Part shown: one piece after another, positions 1-9,345 of the stretch
How the letters are laid out: every line of letters begins with the position of its first letter
Numbering within the stretch: position 1 is the stretch's first letter
Source: Bacteroides sp. GM023
Lineage (GTDB): Bacteria > Bacteroidota > Bacteroidia > Bacteroidales > Bacteroidaceae
Length of the DNA stretch: 64,000 nt
NCBI RefSeq assembly: GCF_014750685.1
Contig: NZ_JAAXGE010000002.1
Coordinates: forward strand, 1,033,988 to 1,097,987
Direction of reading: 5' to 3'
Made by a program: the position numbers and the translations under genes
The notes under the pieces: generated by a model
Told to the model about the DNA's origin: nothing
Seen by the model: the letters and a program-made list of their open reading frames with translations, nothing else
Databases searched by the model: none

Positions 1-1167
1 GAAGCTGAAATTTCGCCATTGGCTGTGCACAGGTACGCTTCAAAAACGGATAGTATGCAGCATCGCCGTCCTAACGTCGTATTGATTATGATGGAATCCA
101 TGTCTTGTGGATTTATGAAGCATTTCGGGCAGTCGGAGTCTTTGACTCCTTTCCTGGATAGTCTGTATACCCGTTCTCTTAGTTTCCGCAATTTTTATTC
201 TGCCGGTATCCATACCAATCACGGCCTGTATGCTACTTTGTATTCTTTCCCCGCCATGATGAAACGGAACTTGATGAAAGGCTCGGTGATTCCCCGTTAC
301 TCCGGTCTGCCTACCGTACTGAAGGAAAACGGTTATCACAACCTTTTCTTCATGACGCATGAAGGACAATATGATAATATGAATGCCTTTTTCCGGACTA
401 ATGGATTCGATGAAGTATTCTCACAGGAAGATTATCCGGCTGATAAAGTGGTGAATAGCTTTGGGGTACAGGACGATTTTCTGTATGATTACGCCATTCC
501 GGTGCTGAACCAGCGGGCGGCTACCGGACAACCTTTCTTTGCTACTCTGCTATCTATCAGTAACCATCCGCCGTATGTGATACCGCCTTATTTCCATCCG
601 AAAACGAGTGAACCGGAAACACAGATTGTAGAGTATGCGGATTGGGCTTTGCGCAAGTTCTTTACCGAAGCACGCAAGCAGCCCTGGTTTGACAATACTA
701 TCTTTGTGCTGGAAGGGGATCATGGCAAACTTGTGGGAGATGCCGAGTGTGAACTTCCACAATCTTATAATCATATTCCATTGATGATTTATTCCAGTCA
801 GATTACTCCTGAAGAGAAAAACTCTTTTGGCGGACAGGTGGATATTCAGCCTACTGTGCTGGGGATGTTGAACATTGATTATTTGCAGAATAACTTCGGG
901 GTTGACTTGCTGCGTGAGGAACGTCCCTGTATGTTTTATACAGCCGACAATATGATAGTGGGACGCAATGATTCTTTGTTGTATCTTTATAATTATGAGA
1001 CGCAGCAGGAGTTTACGTACCGGATAGACAATGGCAAACTGGTAACTGTTCCGATGGATGATAGTTTCTTACCTTTGAGAGAATATAGTTTTTCCATGCT
1101 CCAGTCGGCGGAATACCTGGTGAAGCATGGAAAAACGATAGATTCTGTGCCCGTTATTCAGCAGTAG
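1..1167 (+). CDS. LTA synthase-like sulfatase-family phosphotransferase, 5'-truncated
   Basis: The reading frame is open from the first base of the window, so the N-terminal membrane part lies outside and only the extracytoplasmic catalytic domain (about 388 codons) is seen. It has the alkaline-phosphatase/sulfatase fold signatures of the LtaS/MdoB phosphoglycerol transferase family (COG1368): an MMES metal-site segment near nt 90, a GIHTNHGLYATL segment near nt 215 that probably holds the nucleophilic Thr, and a LEGDHGK metal motif near nt 715. Gram-negative relatives transfer phosphoglycerol or phosphoethanolamine-type groups onto envelope glycans or lipids; the substrate here is unknown. 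The 3' end overlaps the convergent gene downstream by 14 bp. TTG at 19 is in frame but is unlikely to be the start. Confidence 0.85.
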   Translation, partial: EAEISPLAVHRYASKTDSMQHRRPNVVLIMMESMSCGFMKHFGQSESLTPFLDSLYTRSLSFRNFYSAGIHTNHGLYATLYSFPAMMKRNLMKGSVIPRYSGLPTVLKENGYHNLFFMTHEGQYDNMNAFFRTNGFDEVFSQEDYPADKVVNSFGVQDDFLYDYAIPVLNQRAATGQPFFATLLSISNHPPYVIPPYFHPKTSEPETQIVEYADWALRKFFTEARKQPWFDNTIFVLEGDHGKLVGDAECELPQSYNHIPLMIYSSQITPEEKNSFGGQVDIQPTVLGMLNIDYLQNNFGVDLLREERPCMFYTADNMIVGRNDSLLYLYNYETQQEFTYRIDNGKLVTVPMDDSFLPLREYSFSMLQSAEYLVKHGKTIDSVPVIQQ

Positions 1168-2923
1168 GAGTTACCTCGCTGTTTTCGGGTTGTGCCTGTT
1201 TTACAAATTTATATATCTTGGCAATCTGACGGAGTACCGGTTTGGGCGATTCATAAAGTAGCTCGAACTGATAACCTTCTTTTTCAAATTCGGGAAGATA
1301 TTTTTCTGCGTCGTTCGTTCCGATTAAGAGGAAGCCTTCGGAAGGACGTTTCTGATAGAAGTTGTCGATACGATTGTGCAGATAGAAATTGAGTTCGAAA
1401 TAGTGGACGGGGTCGCCTGCCGCATGAAGGCTTTCTTCAATGAATTCATAAATAACGCCTTCGTTTTCGGGGGCAATCTTCTCTATGTCTGCCGCAATGA
1501 ATTTCACTGATTTAGAATTTAGGATGGGGGGCTGGTAAGCGCCGTCCAGTGCAAGATATAATCCCATGGTAAGTACGACAATGGCATATAAGAAGCGGTT
1601 GCTTAGCGCATATTTACGCTGATAGAACCACCAGTAGATGCCGAGGAATGTCGGGATGGCGATTAATAGCAGAGAGCCTATTCCGCTGATATTCTGTATG
1701 GCACGCAGGAAGTTGATGTTGTTTTGTGCGTGACGGCCGTGGAAAATCGTTTCGGGGATAAGTCCGCATTTCACAATAATGAAGCATACCAGCAACAACA
1801 GGCTGATTACTGCGAGGATACTTCCATAGACTTTTATCACCTTGGATTGTTTCTTGACCAGATAGAATAAATATTTGGCAAGGAAATAAGCGATGAAAGG
1901 ATAGATAGGCATCAGGTATACACTGCGTTTGCTCTGTGGGATACAGTAGAAAACGAAGATGATGACAATGCTGGTGAAAGAGAACAGGTCTACCGGGTCC
2001 ATATTCTTTATCCATGCCGTGAAGCGTTTCCACCAGGCGGCGGGTTGGATACTGAATTTACGGTAAGTCAGGGTGAAAAGAGAAAGTACCACTAACAGTA
2101 TCCAGGGAACGTAACCGGCAAATAAGGTCACGAAGTTATAGTGCCAGGGGTTTACGCATGAGTCGTAACTCATAGTATTGGTCATACGGCCAAGGTTCTC
2201 TTCCATGACTAATGCTAGAAATTCTTCTCCACCTTGTTGATAGGCAGCTACATACCAGCAGAAAGGCAAAATCAATGACAAGATGGCCCAGGCAGAAAGT
2301 AGCAGGAATGCTTTGAAGAAGTTGACGCCCCGGAGCAATAAGAATACACCTACCACCAGACATGGAATGATGGTGCCTACGGGGCCTTTGGTCAGTGTCC
2401 CCGCACTCATAAGAAGGATGGCTAGCCAGGGAACCCCTTTCAGCCCTTTCTCATACCATTTATAGAAACAATATAAGGCGCACACGGTGAGTGCTGTCAG
2501 AACCATGTCTACCCGGCAGTTTGCTCCGGCACGATGCAATTCGAAATTGGTCAGTGTTATAAAGGCAGCCAGCAGCGCGATTTGCACTCCTTTTCTTTTA
2601 GCAAAGAACATGAATCCGAAGAGAGTCATCGCAATCAAGGCGATGGCAGACGGAAGGCGGGAGGTCATCTCGGTCACATGGCCGCCGCACAGCGAAGAAA
2701 CGGCTGCAATGCTCCAGTGGAAGAAGGGTGGCTTGTACGCCATTTCACCTCCGTTGTTTCTAGGTAGAATCCAGTTTCCGCTATCCAGCATAGAATAGGA
2801 AACAATAGATTCGCGAGGCTCACCTTTCGTATGGTAGTCTGACAGACCAAGAAAAGGCAGAATTGTTATTACGCAGATGGCTAATAACAACCAGAAAGCT
2901 TTGTTTGAAGTCAATATTTTCAT
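1154..2923 (-). CDS. ArnT/PMT-like membrane glycosyltransferase (GT83-type)
   Basis: A 589-residue polytopic membrane protein with about ten hydrophobic segments in the N-terminal 430 residues and a soluble C-terminal domain. The first periplasmic loop carries GEPRES, which aligns in place with the acidic catalytic motif of ArnT/PMT enzymes, followed by KPPFFHW. Family members use polyprenyl-phosphate sugars to modify lipid A or other envelope glycans (ArnT adds aminoarabinose). Together with the neighbouring LtaS-like gene this suggests an envelope glycolipid modification locus, which is an inference. The acceptor and sugar cannot be told from sequence. The start at the ATG complementary to 2921-2923 gives a normal N-terminal signal anchor. 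Confidence 0.85.
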   Translation of the reverse strand: MKILTSNKAFWLLLAICVITILPFLGLSDYHTKGEPRESIVSYSMLDSGNWILPRNNGGEMAYKPPFFHWSIAAVSSLCGGHVTEMTSRLPSAIALIAMTLFGFMFFAKRKGVQIALLAAFITLTNFELHRAGANCRVDMVLTALTVCALYCFYKWYEKGLKGVPWLAILLMSAGTLTKGPVGTIIPCLVVGVFLLLRGVNFFKAFLLLSAWAILSLILPFCWYVAAYQQGGEEFLALVMEENLGRMTNTMSYDSCVNPWHYNFVTLFAGYVPWILLVVLSLFTLTYRKFSIQPAAWWKRFTAWIKNMDPVDLFSFTSIVIIFVFYCIPQSKRSVYLMPIYPFIAYFLAKYLFYLVKKQSKVIKVYGSILAVISLLLLVCFIIVKCGLIPETIFHGRHAQNNINFLRAIQNISGIGSLLLIAIPTFLGIYWWFYQRKYALSNRFLYAIVVLTMGLYLALDGAYQPPILNSKSVKFIAADIEKIAPENEGVIYEFIEESLHAAGDPVHYFELNFYLHNRIDNFYQKRPSEGFLLIGTNDAEKYLPEFEKEGYQFELLYESPKPVLRQIAKIYKFVKQAQPENSEVTPTAE

Positions 2924-2956
2924 TTTTTTCTTCTATTGAATAATTTTTATGTTGAT

Positions 2957-3592
2957 TTATTTTCTACCGAAATCTGCCGGGATTTCTCCCCATTCTTTTG
3001 TCTCCCATTTCAGGATACGGGTGGTATAGGTGTTCTCTTTCAACCATTTTTCCGCCCGTTCTATCACGAGGAAGAGTTCTTCTGTCTCTGCGGTGCGGGG
3101 AAGTTTGGTCTTGCACTTCTTTTGGCGTACCCAACTGATGGCGTTGACACTGTCACTGTAGATAGGCATATCGAATCCTTTTTGTTTCAATAAGGCTAGT
3201 CCGTGCACGATGGCAAGGAATTCACCGATATTATTTGTCCCTTTCATCGGGCCGAAGTGGAAGATTTGCTGTCGGCTGGCAACGTGTACGCCGCGATATT
3301 CCATCGGACCGGGATTGCCGCTGCAAGCGGCGTCAACAGCCAGACTATTATCAATTACACAGGCCGGCAATGTGTCTGAAGCGGTTTTGGATGTATTTGA
3401 TTTGGCTTTTGCGTTTTTGCCGATATAGGCGTAGGGAGATGTGGTTAGTGCCCGTTCGGCTTCCTCCCGGGTATCGAATGATTTGTATTTGGCGGCTTCG
3501 TATCCTTTGATTTGAAGCTGGCAATCTGTCCAGGAAGTGTAAATCCCCGGCGTGACGCCTTCCCATACTACGTAGAACTTCTGTTTAGCCAT
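2957..3592 (-). CDS. rnhA: Ribonuclease HI with N-terminal viroplasmin domain
   Basis: A 211-residue protein. Residues 1-50 (start MAKQKFYVVWEG) form a caulimovirus viroplasmin/RNase H1 N-terminal hybrid-binding domain, joined by a lysine- and serine-rich linker to an RNase H catalytic domain. Active-site acids are visible in VDAACSGNPG (first Asp), NNIGEF (Glu) and YSDS (Asp). It would cleave RNA in RNA-DNA hybrids such as R-loops. I use the ATG at 3592 rather than an in-frame ATG 17 codons upstream, because the family begins at MAKQKFY and the probable promoter lies at 3633-3640. A separate type 2 enzyme (rnhB) lies at 37597. Confidence 0.92.
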   Translation of the reverse strand: MAKQKFYVVWEGVTPGIYTSWTDCQLQIKGYEAAKYKSFDTREEAERALTTSPYAYIGKNAKAKSNTSKTASDTLPACVIDNSLAVDAACSGNPGPMEYRGVHVASRQQIFHFGPMKGTNNIGEFLAIVHGLALLKQKGFDMPIYSDSVNAISWVRQKKCKTKLPRTAETEELFLVIERAEKWLKENTYTTRILKWETKEWGEIPADFGRK

Positions 3593-3632
3593 TTTTTGAC
3601 GGTAGATTAATAAAGTCAATGAATTGACGGTG

Positions 3633-3669
3633 CGAAGGTACAAATATATTCTCTAACTGAACAAGTTAG
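3633..3669 (-). promoter_or_regulatory. Probable rnhA promoter with overlapping palindrome
   Basis: On the minus strand TACCTTCG (3640-3633) resembles the Bacteroides -7 box TAnnTTTG, with a weak TTG about 19 bp upstream (3662-3664). The -33 region overlaps the palindrome CTAACT-GAACA-AGTTAG (3653-3669). It lies in the divergent gap between rnhA and the nitroreductase gene, so it could be an operator, but no binding protein is known. Confidence 0.45.
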
Positions 3670-3731
3670 GGGGGCTACTTGTTATAAAAAAAAAGAGACT
3701 TTAAGAATATGAACTAAAGAAAGGAACTATC

Positions 3732-4334
3732 ATGGAAAAATCTTTTAGCGAAGCATTAAAACAACGTCGGACTTACTATTCAATTACTAATCAGTCGCCT
3801 ATACCCGACCAGGAGATAGAGTGTATCATCAATATGACAGTGCGCCACGTACCGTCGGCATTCAACTCGCAGTCTACACGCGTAGTGCTGCTGTTGGGGG
3901 AATCTCACAAGAAATTGTGGCAGATTGTAAAGGATGCGTTGAAGAAAATCGTGCCGGCTGAGGCTTTCGTAAAGACAGAAGAGAAAATAGATAATTCATT
4001 TGACTGCGGTTATGGAACTGTATTGTTCTTTGAAGACCAGAAGGTAGTCAAAGGGCTTCAGGAAGCCTTTCCGTCTTATCAGGAGAATTTCCCGGGATGG
4101 TCGGTGCAGACTTCGGCAATGCATCAGCTGGCTGTGTGGGTAATGCTCGAAGATGTAGGTTTCGGGGCATCATTACAACATTATAATCCGTTGATTGACG
4201 ATACTGTGCGTCGTGAATGGAATCTGCCGGAACACTGGCATCTGATTGCGGAAATGCCGTTCGGACTTCCTACCGCCAAACCGGGTGAAAAAGAATTTCA
4301 GCCATTGGAAGAACGGGTGAAAGTTTTCAAATAA
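3732..4334 (+). CDS. Nitroreductase family protein (FMN-dependent, Frm2-like)
   Basis: A 200-residue protein of the nitroreductase/FMN oxidoreductase fold. It starts with the typical helix (FSEALKQRRTYY) in which Arg residues contact the FMN phosphate, followed by PSAFNSQSTR, the conserved flavin-binding segment. The length and the internal VQTSAMHQLAVW helix fit the small Frm2/YdgI-like subgroup. Members reduce nitro, quinone or fatty-acid-derived compounds with NAD(P)H; the physiological substrate is not evident. It stands alone, divergent from rnhA and separated from aroK by a hairpin/promoter element. Confidence 0.85.
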   Translation: MEKSFSEALKQRRTYYSITNQSPIPDQEIECIINMTVRHVPSAFNSQSTRVVLLLGESHKKLWQIVKDALKKIVPAEAFVKTEEKIDNSFDCGYGTVLFFEDQKVVKGLQEAFPSYQENFPGWSVQTSAMHQLAVWVMLEDVGFGASLQHYNPLIDDTVRREWNLPEHWHLIAEMPFGLPTAKPGEKEFQPLEERVKVFK

Positions 4335-4340
4335 TGAATT

Positions 4341-4374
4341 AAATGACTAATTTTGTGAGCAAAATTAGTCATTT
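4341..4374 (+). promoter_or_regulatory. Perfect 14-bp inverted repeat containing a -7 box, abutting the aroK start
   Basis: Arms 4341-4354 and 4361-4374 are exact reverse complements with a 6-nt loop (GTGAGC). The second arm ends directly before the aroK ATG at 4375. The left arm plus loop contains TAATTTTG (4348-4355), a full match to the Bacteroides -7 consensus, so the palindrome may be an operator over the aroK promoter. Alternatively it is a terminator for the nitroreductase gene. Confidence 0.5.
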
Positions 4375-4902
4375 ATGGTTCGTATCTTCCTTACCGGCTA
4401 TATGGGTGCCGGAAAAACGACATTGGGCAAGGCTTTTGCCCGTCAGATGAATATATCGTTCATTGATTTGGACTGGTATATTGAAGAGCGTTTTCACAAA
4501 ACCGTTGGAGAATTATTCACCGAACGAGGCGAGACAGGATTCAGGGAACTGGAGAGGAGCATGCTCCACGAAGTAGCCGAGTTTGAGAATGTGGTAATTT
4601 CTACGGGAGGTGGAGCGCCTTGTTTTTTTGATAATATGGAGTTTATGAACCGGGTGGGAAAGACTGTTTTTCTTGATGTACATCCAGATGTGTTGTTCAG
4701 GCGCTTGCGTGTAGCCAAACAACAGCGTCCCATTCTTCAGGGAAAAGAGGATGACGAACTGAAAGCGTTCATTGTTCAGGCATTGGAAAAACGGGCGTCT
4801 TTCTATCATCAGGCACAATATATCTTCAATGCGGACGAGTTGGAAGACCGTTGGCAGATTGATGCGTCGGTGCAACGTTTGCAACAACTTCTCGGGGTGT
4901 AA
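4375..4902 (+). CDS. aroK: Shikimate kinase
   Basis: A 175-residue P-loop kinase that phosphorylates shikimate at O3 in the chorismate pathway. It carries the Walker A motif GYMGAGKT (residues 8-15), the shikimate-binding acidic patch FIDLDWYIEE, the RELE segment and the ISTGGGAP motif. The lid arginines lie in the KQQRPILQG segment. The length is typical of a monofunctional bacterial enzyme. Other aro genes are not nearby, as is usual in Bacteroides. The mRNA leader would be very short if the -7 box inside the preceding hairpin is used. Confidence 0.95.
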   Translation: MVRIFLTGYMGAGKTTLGKAFARQMNISFIDLDWYIEERFHKTVGELFTERGETGFRELERSMLHEVAEFENVVISTGGGAPCFFDNMEFMNRVGKTVFLDVHPDVLFRRLRVAKQQRPILQGKEDDELKAFIVQALEKRASFYHQAQYIFNADELEDRWQIDASVQRLQQLLGV

Positions 4903-4966
4903 TCCCACTTGAAGATAGTTTGTCATACCCTTTTTTCTTCGGACTTTATCTTTTTTGACTCTCTTG

Positions 4967-4997
4967 TTTGTTCATTCAGTCAATATTTGTACCTTGC
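4967..4997 (+). promoter_or_regulatory. Promoter of the Sel1/Hsp90 operon
   Basis: TTTG at 4967-4970, a 19-bp spacer, then TACCTTGC at 4990-4997. The spacing is exactly that of Bacteroides housekeeping promoters, while the -7 box lacks one T. This would start transcription about 55 bases before the ATG at 5058. No other promoter is visible ahead of the two downstream genes. Confidence 0.55.
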
Positions 4998-5057
4998 ACT
5001 CGTAACGAGTTTTTATATATTGATTATTAACACAAAAATAAAAGTGAAGTCTATAAC

Positions 5058-7559
5058 ATGGGAACATTAAAAGAGAATTATGAGAAATTATCTGCTGAGA
5101 TTAAATCATCCGGAAAGCCTGCTGCGGCATGGTTTCCACAATATACACCTTCTTCATTACTGAATGCGGAAAATTGGTGGGAAGCATTGGCTGTATGCGA
5201 GTATGCCTTGGATACCAAAGAGGATGAGAAGCTGACAGAAGACTTTTTTGAATTGATATTCAGCGCGTTCGACTGTAATGTGGAAGTCGACCTCAATGAC
5301 GAAGAATATGAGTTTTGGTGGGAAAAGGTAATGCAGGTATGCGACCGGGTTGCTGTGTTCAGTGGAGCCGGGTGGGCGCAGAAAGGCGCTCAGTATTCCG
5401 AAGCTCGTTACGGGAAGCGCGATATGAGTTATTTGTTCCCATTCTACGAAAAGGCTGCCGATATGGGCTGGGCGGAAGCGGAAGCAACCGTTGCTTATTG
5501 GCGATTCATGGGATTTTATTGCGAACAGGACAAAGAGGAGGGCGAACGCCGTTTTGCGGCTCTTTCTTCTCCCGAAGCTCTGTTGTGGGGCAGACATTAT
5601 CGTGCGTTTGCCGAGGAATTCACGGGTGATAAAGAGAAGGCGTTGCAAATGCGTCAGGAGTTGTTGAACGAACTGCCTGAAGGACATCGCTTGCGTGCAC
5701 ATACATATGCCGCACTGGGAGATTCGCTCGACAGGGAAGAAGGCGGTGTGGCAGAAGAAGCTGCTTATTACGAAAAATCATTGGAGATAGTTCCGAATTT
5801 ATATACGCTTAAAAACTTAGGTACACTCTATTTCCGCTATCCGGAACTGAATAAATCAAAAGAACTTGGTTTTGAACTTTGGGAAAAGGCCTGGCATGCC
5901 GGCGTGTGGTCTGCTGCCAACTTCCTGGGATATAATTATCAGGAAGAAGAGTGGCTGGATATGCCTAAAGCGATTGAATGGCTGGAGAAAGGAATGCTCT
6001 ATTGTGAGTTGTACAGTGCGTATGAATTGGCGTTGATTTACTTATACAATGATGACTATAAGAATGTGGAACGCGGACTGATGTGTCTTGAACGTTGTGT
6101 GGCAGGTGATTACGTCGCAGGTATCGAGGGACTGGCAAACGTTTACTTCAACGGTGACTTGGTGGAAGAGGATATGAACCGGGCGAAGGAGTTGCTGGAG
6201 AAGGCGATTGAACTGGGTTCGGGAAATGCAGCCTATCGTTTGGGATGGATGTACGAGCGCGGCTTCTTGTCCGAAGAACCGGATTATGCCAAGGCAATGG
6301 AATATTATGAGAAAGCGGCTTCGATGGATAATGTCGACGGATATTGCCGTGCGGCGCTTTACCTGGCTAATGGGTATAGCGGTGTGAAGGATGCCGTGAA
6401 ATCAAGAGAATATTATGAAAAGGCGGCTGAAATGGGCTCCTGCTTCGCCATGATAGAATTGTCGTTCTTGTATGAGAACGGTGACGGAGTGGAGAAGAGT
6501 TATGAAAAGGCTTACGAACTGTGTACGAAGGCTGCCGGTGAGGGCTATCCTTATGCGATGTTCCGTGTAGGGCTTTATTTGGAGAAAGGCGTTATCGGCG
6601 AAGCGCAACCGGAAGAAGCTTTGGGCTGGTATGCAAAAGCTGCCGAAGCGGAGGATACGGATGCGCTTTTCGCGTTGGGACGTTGCTATAAGAATGGTAT
6701 CGGTACGGAAGAAGACTTCGATAAGGCACTTGAGTGCTTCTCCAAGGGAGCGGAAAAGAATGAATCCCGTTGTCTGACAGAGTTGGGACTGGCTTATGAA
6801 AATGCTACCGGAGTGGAAGAAAATCCGCAGAAGGCCGTAGAATATATGACAAAAGCGGCGGAACAGGACTATGGATATGCCCAGTTCAAAATGGGGGACT
6901 ATTATTTCTTTGGTTACGGTTCGTGCATGGAAGATAATAAGAAGGCGGTAGAATGGTATGAGAAGGCAGTTGCCAACGAGATTCCGATGGCTATGATACG
7001 TATGGGTGAGTATTATCTGTATGACTACGACAGGCTGAATGAATCGGAAAAGGCTTTCTCTTATTTCAAAAAGGCAGCTGATGAATATGAATGGTACAGC
7101 GAGGGGCTGGGTATCTGCTACGAGATGGGTATCGGAGTGGAAGATAACGAGACGGAAGCCTTTAAATATTATACACTGGCTGCGGATAGCGGAAATGTGA
7201 CAAGTATGTATCGGGTCGGACTTTGCTATTACAACGGAGTAGGTGTGAAGGAGAATTACGCCGAAGCTTATCGCTGGTTTACGGATGCGGCCGGTAACGA
7301 AAATATCGGCGCTACTTATTATCTCGGCAAGATGCTGATGTCTGGCGAAGGCTGTACGCCCGATCCGGAGACGGCTGTGCAATGGCTGATGAAAGCGGCG
7401 GAAAAAAATAACGATAAAGCACAATTTGAGCTTGGAAACGCCTATCTGATGGGAAATGGCGTGGATGAAAATGATGAAACAGCTATGGAGTGGTTTGAGA
7501 AGGCGGCTGAAAATGGTAATGAAAAAGCGCTGAAAATCACTGGAAGAAGGAGAAAATAG
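5058..7559 (+). CDS. Large Sel1-like repeat (TPR superfamily) protein
   Basis: A cytoplasmic, very acidic 833-residue protein with no signal peptide or membrane segment. From about residue 120 to the end it is built of Sel1-like repeats, recognisable by recurring A..LG..Y..G.GV..D...A..WY.KAAE units. The N-terminal 120 residues are unlike the repeats. Sel1 solenoids are protein-interaction scaffolds; in eukaryotes related TPR proteins act as Hsp90 co-chaperones. The next gene, 9 bp downstream, encodes an Hsp90-family ATPase, so a client- or co-chaperone-type scaffold role is a reasonable inference. The exact partner is unknown. Confidence 0.85.
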   Translation: MGTLKENYEKLSAEIKSSGKPAAAWFPQYTPSSLLNAENWWEALAVCEYALDTKEDEKLTEDFFELIFSAFDCNVEVDLNDEEYEFWWEKVMQVCDRVAVFSGAGWAQKGAQYSEARYGKRDMSYLFPFYEKAADMGWAEAEATVAYWRFMGFYCEQDKEEGERRFAALSSPEALLWGRHYRAFAEEFTGDKEKALQMRQELLNELPEGHRLRAHTYAALGDSLDREEGGVAEEAAYYEKSLEIVPNLYTLKNLGTLYFRYPELNKSKELGFELWEKAWHAGVWSAANFLGYNYQEEEWLDMPKAIEWLEKGMLYCELYSAYELALIYLYNDDYKNVERGLMCLERCVAGDYVAGIEGLANVYFNGDLVEEDMNRAKELLEKAIELGSGNAAYRLGWMYERGFLSEEPDYAKAMEYYEKAASMDNVDGYCRAALYLANGYSGVKDAVKSREYYEKAAEMGSCFAMIELSFLYENGDGVEKSYEKAYELCTKAAGEGYPYAMFRVGLYLEKGVIGEAQPEEALGWYAKAAEAEDTDALFALGRCYKNGIGTEEDFDKALECFSKGAEKNESRCLTELGLAYENATGVEENPQKAVEYMTKAAEQDYGYAQFKMGDYYFFGYGSCMEDNKKAVEWYEKAVANEIPMAMIRMGEYYLYDYDRLNESEKAFSYFKKAADEYEWYSEGLGICYEMGIGVEDNETEAFKYYTLAADSGNVTSMYRVGLCYYNGVGVKENYAEAYRWFTDAAGNENIGATYYLGKMLMSGEGCTPDPETAVQWLMKAAEKNNDKAQFELGNAYLMGNGVDENDETAMEWFEKAAENGNEKALKITGRRRK

Positions 7560-7568
7560 AAGAGAAAA

Positions 7569-9335
7569 ATGGAGAAAGAAGGGAATAATTTGTTCCAGGT
7601 CAACCTGAAAGGGATGATTGCCCTGTTGTCGGAACATATTTATAGTAATCCGAATACTTTTGTCCGGGAGTTGTTGCAGAATTGCGTAGATGCTATCACG
7701 GCGCTACGCAATATTGACGAGAATTATGCAGGTCGTATTGATGTCTTTCTGAATGATGACAAGACGGTGATATTCCGGGATAATGGAGTCGGGCTGAAAG
7801 AGGAAGAAGTACATCGTTTTCTTACTATTATCGGAGAAAGTTCGAAGCGGGATACGCCCGATGCGGATGATTTTATAGGCAGGTTTGGTATCGGACTGCT
7901 GTCTTGTTTTGTGGTGACCAATGAGATTTTGGTGGAGAGCCGTTCGGCAATGGGCGGGCAGGCTGTCCGTTGGTGTGGAAAGGTGGACGGCACATACGAG
8001 CTGACTTTGTCTGACGAGGAACAGCCTATCGGTTCACAAGTGGTGCTGCATCCCAAGAGTGACTGGATGCATCTTTTTGAATATGAGATGTTCAAAAAGA
8101 TACTGGTCAATTATGGCGAGGTGCTGCCTTATCCTATTTATCTGCATTATCAGGGTGAAGAGGAGTTAGTGAATACCCCGTCACCTGTCTGGCTCGACCC
8201 GAAAGCGACTCGTAAGGAATTGCTCGACTATGGGGCAAAGACTTTCCAGTCGTCTGCCCTCGATGCTTTCAGGATAAAGACCGAAAGCGGCCGGGTGGAA
8301 GGCGTGCTCTATATTCTGCCTTTCCGTACGCAGTTTTCCGTGCGCAATTCGCATAAGGTATATCTGAAACGTATGTTGTTGAGTGAGGATGATTGCAACT
8401 TGTTGCCGCCGTGGGCTTTCTTTATTCGTTGCCTGGTGAATGCGGACGGGTTGCTGTCTACCGCTTCGCGGGAGTCTTTGGTGAGCAATGATTTGCTGAA
8501 AGATGCTAGGAAGGAGATTGGAACGGCTATCAAGGATTATTTGCGGGGATTGGTGCAGAATAATCGTGAAGTGTTTAATAAGATTCTGGATGTTCATCAC
8601 TTCCATATTAAGGCGATTGCTTCGGAAGATAATGAATTGCTCCGTTTGTTTATGGATTATCTTCCTTTTGAGACTAATAAAGGATTCCGTACTTTCGGGA
8701 GTATCCGTTCGGCGGGCAATGTAATATGCTATACCCGTAACTTGGAAGACTTCCGGCAGGTGCGGCGTATCGCCGGGGCACAGGGATGGCTGGTAGTGAA
8801 TGCTGCTTATACATTTGATGAAACGTTGCTGAAAAAGTATGCCCGCCTGAATTCGGAACTGACGCTGGATGAAATATCTCCTTCGCGGCTGTTGGAGCAG
8901 TTTGGCGAAGTGGAAACCAATAAGGAGTTTCAGGATTTTGAGACGAAAGCGAATGAGTTGCTGAAGCGTTTCGGCTGTGTCTGTCGCCTGAAGCATTTCA
9001 CACCGGTGGATATTCCGGTGATATTCGTGGCGGAAGAGAAAGAAAATACGGTGAAAAGTGCCAACAATCCGCTGGCGGCTGTGCTGGGCTCGGTGAATAC
9101 TGCCAAGCAGATTCCCCCTACATTGACGTTCAATGCGGATAATGAGATGGTGCGGACGCTGTTGCGGATACAAGGCGACAATAAGATGTTTCAGCACGTG
9201 GTGCATATACTGTATGTACAGTCGCTCCTTCAGGGAAAATATCCGGTGAACAGCGAGGAAATGGAACTCTTTAACCATTCGCTTAGCGAATTGATGACTG
9301 CGAAAATGAATGATTTTATTAACTTCCTGAATTAA
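7569..9335 (+). CDS. Hsp90-family (HtpG-like) ATPase, short variant
   Basis: A 588-residue GHKL-ATPase with the Hsp90 N-terminal nucleotide pocket: FVRELLQNCVDA (residues 31-42, Asn binding Mg), DNGVGL (71-76) and GRFGIGLLS (104-112). The middle domain follows, with the segment STASRESLVSND where HtpG carries its catalytic-loop Arg. The C-terminal dimerisation part appears shorter than in standard HtpG and there is no MEEVD tail. It belongs to the divergent bacterial 'HSP90 family protein' group rather than the housekeeping HtpG, which is expected elsewhere in the genome. It sits between two helical-repeat genes at 9-10 bp spacing, clearly one transcript. Confidence 0.88.
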   Translation: MEKEGNNLFQVNLKGMIALLSEHIYSNPNTFVRELLQNCVDAITALRNIDENYAGRIDVFLNDDKTVIFRDNGVGLKEEEVHRFLTIIGESSKRDTPDADDFIGRFGIGLLSCFVVTNEILVESRSAMGGQAVRWCGKVDGTYELTLSDEEQPIGSQVVLHPKSDWMHLFEYEMFKKILVNYGEVLPYPIYLHYQGEEELVNTPSPVWLDPKATRKELLDYGAKTFQSSALDAFRIKTESGRVEGVLYILPFRTQFSVRNSHKVYLKRMLLSEDDCNLLPPWAFFIRCLVNADGLLSTASRESLVSNDLLKDARKEIGTAIKDYLRGLVQNNREVFNKILDVHHFHIKAIASEDNELLRLFMDYLPFETNKGFRTFGSIRSAGNVICYTRNLEDFRQVRRIAGAQGWLVVNAAYTFDETLLKKYARLNSELTLDEISPSRLLEQFGEVETNKEFQDFETKANELLKRFGCVCRLKHFTPVDIPVIFVAEEKENTVKSANNPLAAVLGSVNTAKQIPPTLTFNADNEMVRTLLRIQGDNKMFQHVVHILYVQSLLQGKYPVNSEEMELFNHSLSELMTAKMNDFINFLN

Positions 9336-9345
9336 TTGAAAGAAT

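Noticed and set aside
6402..7637. Long open frame on the minus strand opposite the Sel1 and Hsp90-like genes
   Set aside because: It mirrors the strongly repetitive, Glu/Ala-rich Sel1 coding sequence. The predicted product is Phe/Ile/His-rich without any family pattern, and there is no promoter.
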